A program made the translations under genes and the position numbers. The notes beneath the pieces were generated by a model. The model was not told where the DNA came from. It did not search any database and saw only the letters and a list, made by a program, of their open reading frames with translations. This document shows positions 62,043 to 64,000 of a DNA stretch of 64,000 nt, in pieces. Numbering within the stretch: the first letter of the stretch is position 1; each line of letters starts with the position of its first letter. This DNA comes from an uncultured Spirochaetales bacterium (GTDB lineage: Bacteria > Spirochaetota > Spirochaetia > JAFGXN01), in the NCBI GenBank assembly GCA_949289575.1, contig CASEOG010000001.1:263466-327465 (forward strand), in the 5' to 3' direction.

Positions 62043-62333
62043 GTGTTTAAAGCCAACAAAACCGTCCGGGCGGCTTGGGGCATCGTCAATCTGCTGACAA
62101 CCGTTCCTCACTCCAAAGCCCAAAAAATCAAAGCGGAACTGCTCTCCTGCTTCGGCCGGTCGAAATATTACCGTATGCGGCGCGAAGAGATTCCCGTGAT
62201 GCCGGAAGATCAGGCTCTTATAAAAGAAATCTTCATGAAAAACGGCATCGAAACGGATCCCGAATACAGCCGTTTTACGGAAGAGTATCAATGGTCGTTT
62301 AATACGGACGAAACACTCTGTTCCGGACTGTGA
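62043..62333 (+). CDS. small HTH-like protein, unknown function
   Basis: 96 residues from a GTG at 62043 with AGGA 5 nt upstream; the reading frame continues upstream only through riboswitch antisense, which is not coding. Basic, helical: KIKAELLSCFGRSKYYRMRR, then EDQALIKEIFMKNGI, a pattern seen in small HTH proteins of Bacteroidetes and mobile elements. The last ten codons and the stop (TGA at 62331) are made by the first units of the tandem palindromic repeat, so the C-terminus may vary with the array. Promoter not seen. Confidence 0.55.
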   Translation: MFKANKTVRAAWGIVNLLTTVPHSKAQKIKAELLSCFGRSKYYRMRREEIPVMPEDQALIKEIFMKNGIETDPEYSRFTEEYQWSFNTDETLCSGL

Positions 62334-62503
62334 AACACTTTGTTTCATACGATTGAAACACTCTGTTTCAGACTGTGAAACACTTTGTTTCAGACTGTGA
62401 AACACTTTGTTTCAGACTGTGAAACACTTTGTTTCAGACTGTGAAACACTTTGTTTCAGACTGTGAAACACTTTGTTTCATACGGTTGAAACACTCTGTT
62501 TCA
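62309..62503. repeat. palindromic tandem repeat array, nine units of 22-23 bp
   Basis: Consensus unit TGAAACACTTTGTTTCA plus spacer GACTG. Units start at 62309 (degenerate), 62331, 62354, 62376, 62398, 62420, 62442, 62464 and 62487. Units 2 and 8 have spacer TACGAT/TACGGT (23 bp), and units 3 and 9 have CTC in place of CTT. Each unit is a 7-bp hairpin, and the arms flanking GACTG are also complementary, so each arm can pair with either neighbour. Units are directly joined; this is not a CRISPR. Confidence 0.95.
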
Positions 62504-62555
62504 TGCGGCAGATAGTTTTACATACACTGTAATATCTTCGGTTTCGTAAATTGAT

Positions 62556-62948
62556 TCAACAAAAATGAGCCATATCGTAGGGATAGTATTTACAGTCTTT
62601 CAGTTCCGTATCGTCAAGTTTGAGGGCTTTTACCAAAGCGGCGGCGGCGATGCACCAATACCCCCGGTACCACCCTGTTTTCAGATTACGGTTAGTTATA
62701 ACACCTTCGGTTAATGACATAAACCACTGCCTTTTAAGATACTTCTTTAACCGCCGGACGGCTTCCGCCTTGTTTTCTTTTGACAGCACCACCACCTCGT
62801 ATACCGATACCGCATTGGTGTATTTGGGGCAGCACAGTTCTTCCGTACTTATCTGCCAGGTTGGATCCAGTATCTGTATCAGATTTTCCAGATAAACATC
62901 CCAATATTCACTTTTTATCAATAATTCCTTAAATAGCCGCCGAAGCAC
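62556..62948 (-). pseudogene. truncated PoNi-type (DUF1911) immunity protein
   Basis: 130 residues. The C-terminal domain reads GYWCIAAAALVKALKLDD and CKYYPYDMAHF, matching the PoNi/DUF1911 end (GYW-x-EAAA...DD...YYPxDL). The N-terminal DUF1910 half is missing, the conserved glutamate in GYWxxE is alanine, and the ORF begins inside the end of the upstream gene (31-bp overlap). So a remnant of an immunity gene is most likely. No PoNe-type toxin is in the window. Whether it is still expressed is open. Confidence 0.6.
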
Positions 62949-63835
62949 CAGCCGACTTTACCGGGCATAAAATCACCCTCGGTAAACAGAGTCTCAACTT
63001 GTACCCAATTGTCCGTTATGCCGTCTATTGTCTCTTCCTTGCCCAATGAAAGTATCAGCACCGGGGTACCTGCCCGCATTGTGATGATAGTCTCACCGGA
63101 CATGTCTTCTTTTGCCCGGAGGCGCAAGTTTTCCTTTGCCCGGTACACCCCGTTTACTATCTTTTTTCCCGGTACCCCTCCACCGCTTTCATAATCACAG
63201 GTACCGTCTGCGTGCCGGGGAAAGGTTATTTTTGTCATGTCAAATTCATTGGTGCGGATGGCTTCCTGCAAAGCCTGTACCTCTGATTCATCATAGGCAC
63301 AGTATGTTGCATACAGGGTCTTTCCGTCTTCCAGATAGATATATAAATACTCACCGTCAAACCGGAAAAACAGACTGTACTCCGGATCCGTTGCATTTAA
63401 GGCAAACTTCATGTCATGCCCGCGTTCCAGTAGACCCTCATACTCTTCCTCTGAAATTCGCACATCCCAAAGCTCCAGTTCATACAAATCGGGATTCACT
63501 TTCCTTACAGCTGCTTTGTATCTGAATCCTCTCGTACATATACTAAAATAATATCCGCCGTCTCTCAGCCTAAAACATTTAAAAGCATCCTCATATCTGC
63601 CCGGCGCTTTGCACCAGTATGTTACTTCATCATAAGAGGCGGGATTGACATCGAAATATGCTTTAAGTCTGGGTTGGTGTTCCACCAATATGTTCCTGTC
63701 TTTCCGATAAATAACCTCGTTAAAGTAATCCCGATACCAGATTTTTTCCGTAATTCTCTCTTCAAAATCTGTTCCGAAAACAGCCGCCACCATGTTAACC
63801 AGCAATACTGCCACTAACACCATTTTTTTGTTCAT
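62918..63835 (-). CDS. secreted protein with C-terminal SH3 domain
   Basis: 305 residues with a signal peptide (MNKKMVLVAVLLVNMVAAVFG). A long N-terminal region of unknown fold (30-215), then an SH3b-like domain (about 230-305: ENLRLRAKEDMSGETIITMR, TIDGITDNWVQV, GKVGWCFGGYL). The TIDxITDxW...GWxFGG signature matches the lipoprotein at 42670. Its 3' end is overlapped by the immunity remnant. Function unknown. Confidence 0.75.
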   Translation of the reverse strand: MNKKMVLVAVLLVNMVAAVFGTDFEERITEKIWYRDYFNEVIYRKDRNILVEHQPRLKAYFDVNPASYDEVTYWCKAPGRYEDAFKCFRLRDGGYYFSICTRGFRYKAAVRKVNPDLYELELWDVRISEEEYEGLLERGHDMKFALNATDPEYSLFFRFDGEYLYIYLEDGKTLYATYCAYDESEVQALQEAIRTNEFDMTKITFPRHADGTCDYESGGGVPGKKIVNGVYRAKENLRLRAKEDMSGETIITMRAGTPVLILSLGKEETIDGITDNWVQVETLFTEGDFMPGKVGWCFGGYLRNY

Positions 63836-63886
63836 TTTATTTACTCATTTGCCTGTGTCGTTATATATCTTGTCTTTCGCCTTCTT

Positions 63887-64000
63887 TCACGTTTGGACGT
63901 AGTGCGAGAAGATTTTTATCAATGGTGTCCGTACACACCCATTGATGTTGTCAAAGAACTCCTTCTGTACGGAGATAGGGGGAGGGTTATTCAAAAGTTA
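63887..64000 (-). other. open frame running off the window edge
   Basis: On the minus strand a frame without stops runs from the edge to a TGA at 63887, ending near CVRTPLIKIFSHYVQT. No start or family can be seen. The next 50 bp to the secreted protein hold nothing else that I recognise. It may be the end of a gene or an interspersed repeat. Confidence 0.25.

Noticed and set aside
61755..62405. 216-codon minus-strand frame through the repeat
   Set aside because: Its N-terminus is translated repeat (KQSVSQSETECF type) and the rest is the FMN riboswitch and its terminator.
62309..62503. Repeat array as a CRISPR
   Set aside because: The units are directly joined with 5-6 bp between palindromes, no unique spacers of 25-40 bp exist, and no cas gene is in the window.
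63901..63960. Imperfect inverted repeat near the window end as an insertion-sequence terminus
   Set aside because: The arms TCAATGG/CCATTGA are short and flank no transposase or target duplication that can be seen.

Overview
The window looks like chromosomal DNA of a mid-GC, host-associated spirochaete, most likely a treponeme. The main evidence is a seven-gene V-type ATPase operon (E, DUF2764, A, B, D, I, K) of the spirochaete kind, a flhO/flgF-flgG-rod-binding flagellar operon, a long type 2 IleRS, a sigma-24/anti-sigma pair beside cysS and murB, and many small lipoproteins. No species can be named from sequence alone. Layout: 1-3.4 kb holds the 5' part of uvrA, a periplasmic TPR protein and ispG. 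3.5-10.8 kb is the V-ATPase operon with a clear promoter and terminator. 10.85-12.9 kb is a flagellar rod operon, possibly driven by sigma-28. 13-20.9 kb holds an esterase lipoprotein, tRNA-Asn, a membrane protein with a degenerate GGDEF-like domain, an isolated hisH-hisF pair, a lipoprotein and ileS. 21-26.5 kb holds a secreted DUF3298-type protein and a duplicated module, (XRE-cupin regulator + acyl-CoA synthetase) x2. 26.5-34.8 kb holds a small Hpt-shaped protein, valS, an envelope-stress-like unit (ECF sigma, zinc anti-sigma, membrane protein with a transglutaminase fold lacking its cysteine), cysS and murB. 34.9-42.5 kb is an accessory redox operon (TetR, FAD oxidoreductase, ferredoxin-type reductase, Old Yellow Enzyme family flavoenzyme) followed by LysR and a diguanylate cyclase. 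42.6-49.9 kb encodes secreted functions: an SH3-type lipoprotein, a GH20 hexosaminidase, an M30-like metallopeptidase with a small partner, and a GH110-type alpha-galactosidase. This fits use of host mucin or glycan. 49.9-58.2 kb holds ackA, a probable outer-membrane barrel, a PepSY-like protein, a DUF3793-flavodoxin operon under a 34-bp palindrome, a YgiQ radical-SAM protein and asnB. 58.3-62 kb is a complete riboflavin operon (ribH-ribD-ribE-ribBA) under an FMN riboswitch. 62-64 kb is accessory DNA: a small HTH-like ORF, a nine-unit palindromic tandem repeat, a truncated PoNi-type immunity gene and a secreted SH3 protein. The most notable points are the sigma-24 unit with its pseudo-transglutaminase, the palindromic array that supplies the stop codon of a small ORF, the duplicated XRE-cupin/acyl-CoA ligase module, the TetR redox operon with a perfect operator, and the shared RFHxxLRETExxL motif linking the metallopeptidase to its small neighbour. 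I found no CRISPR array, prophage or complete insertion sequence.
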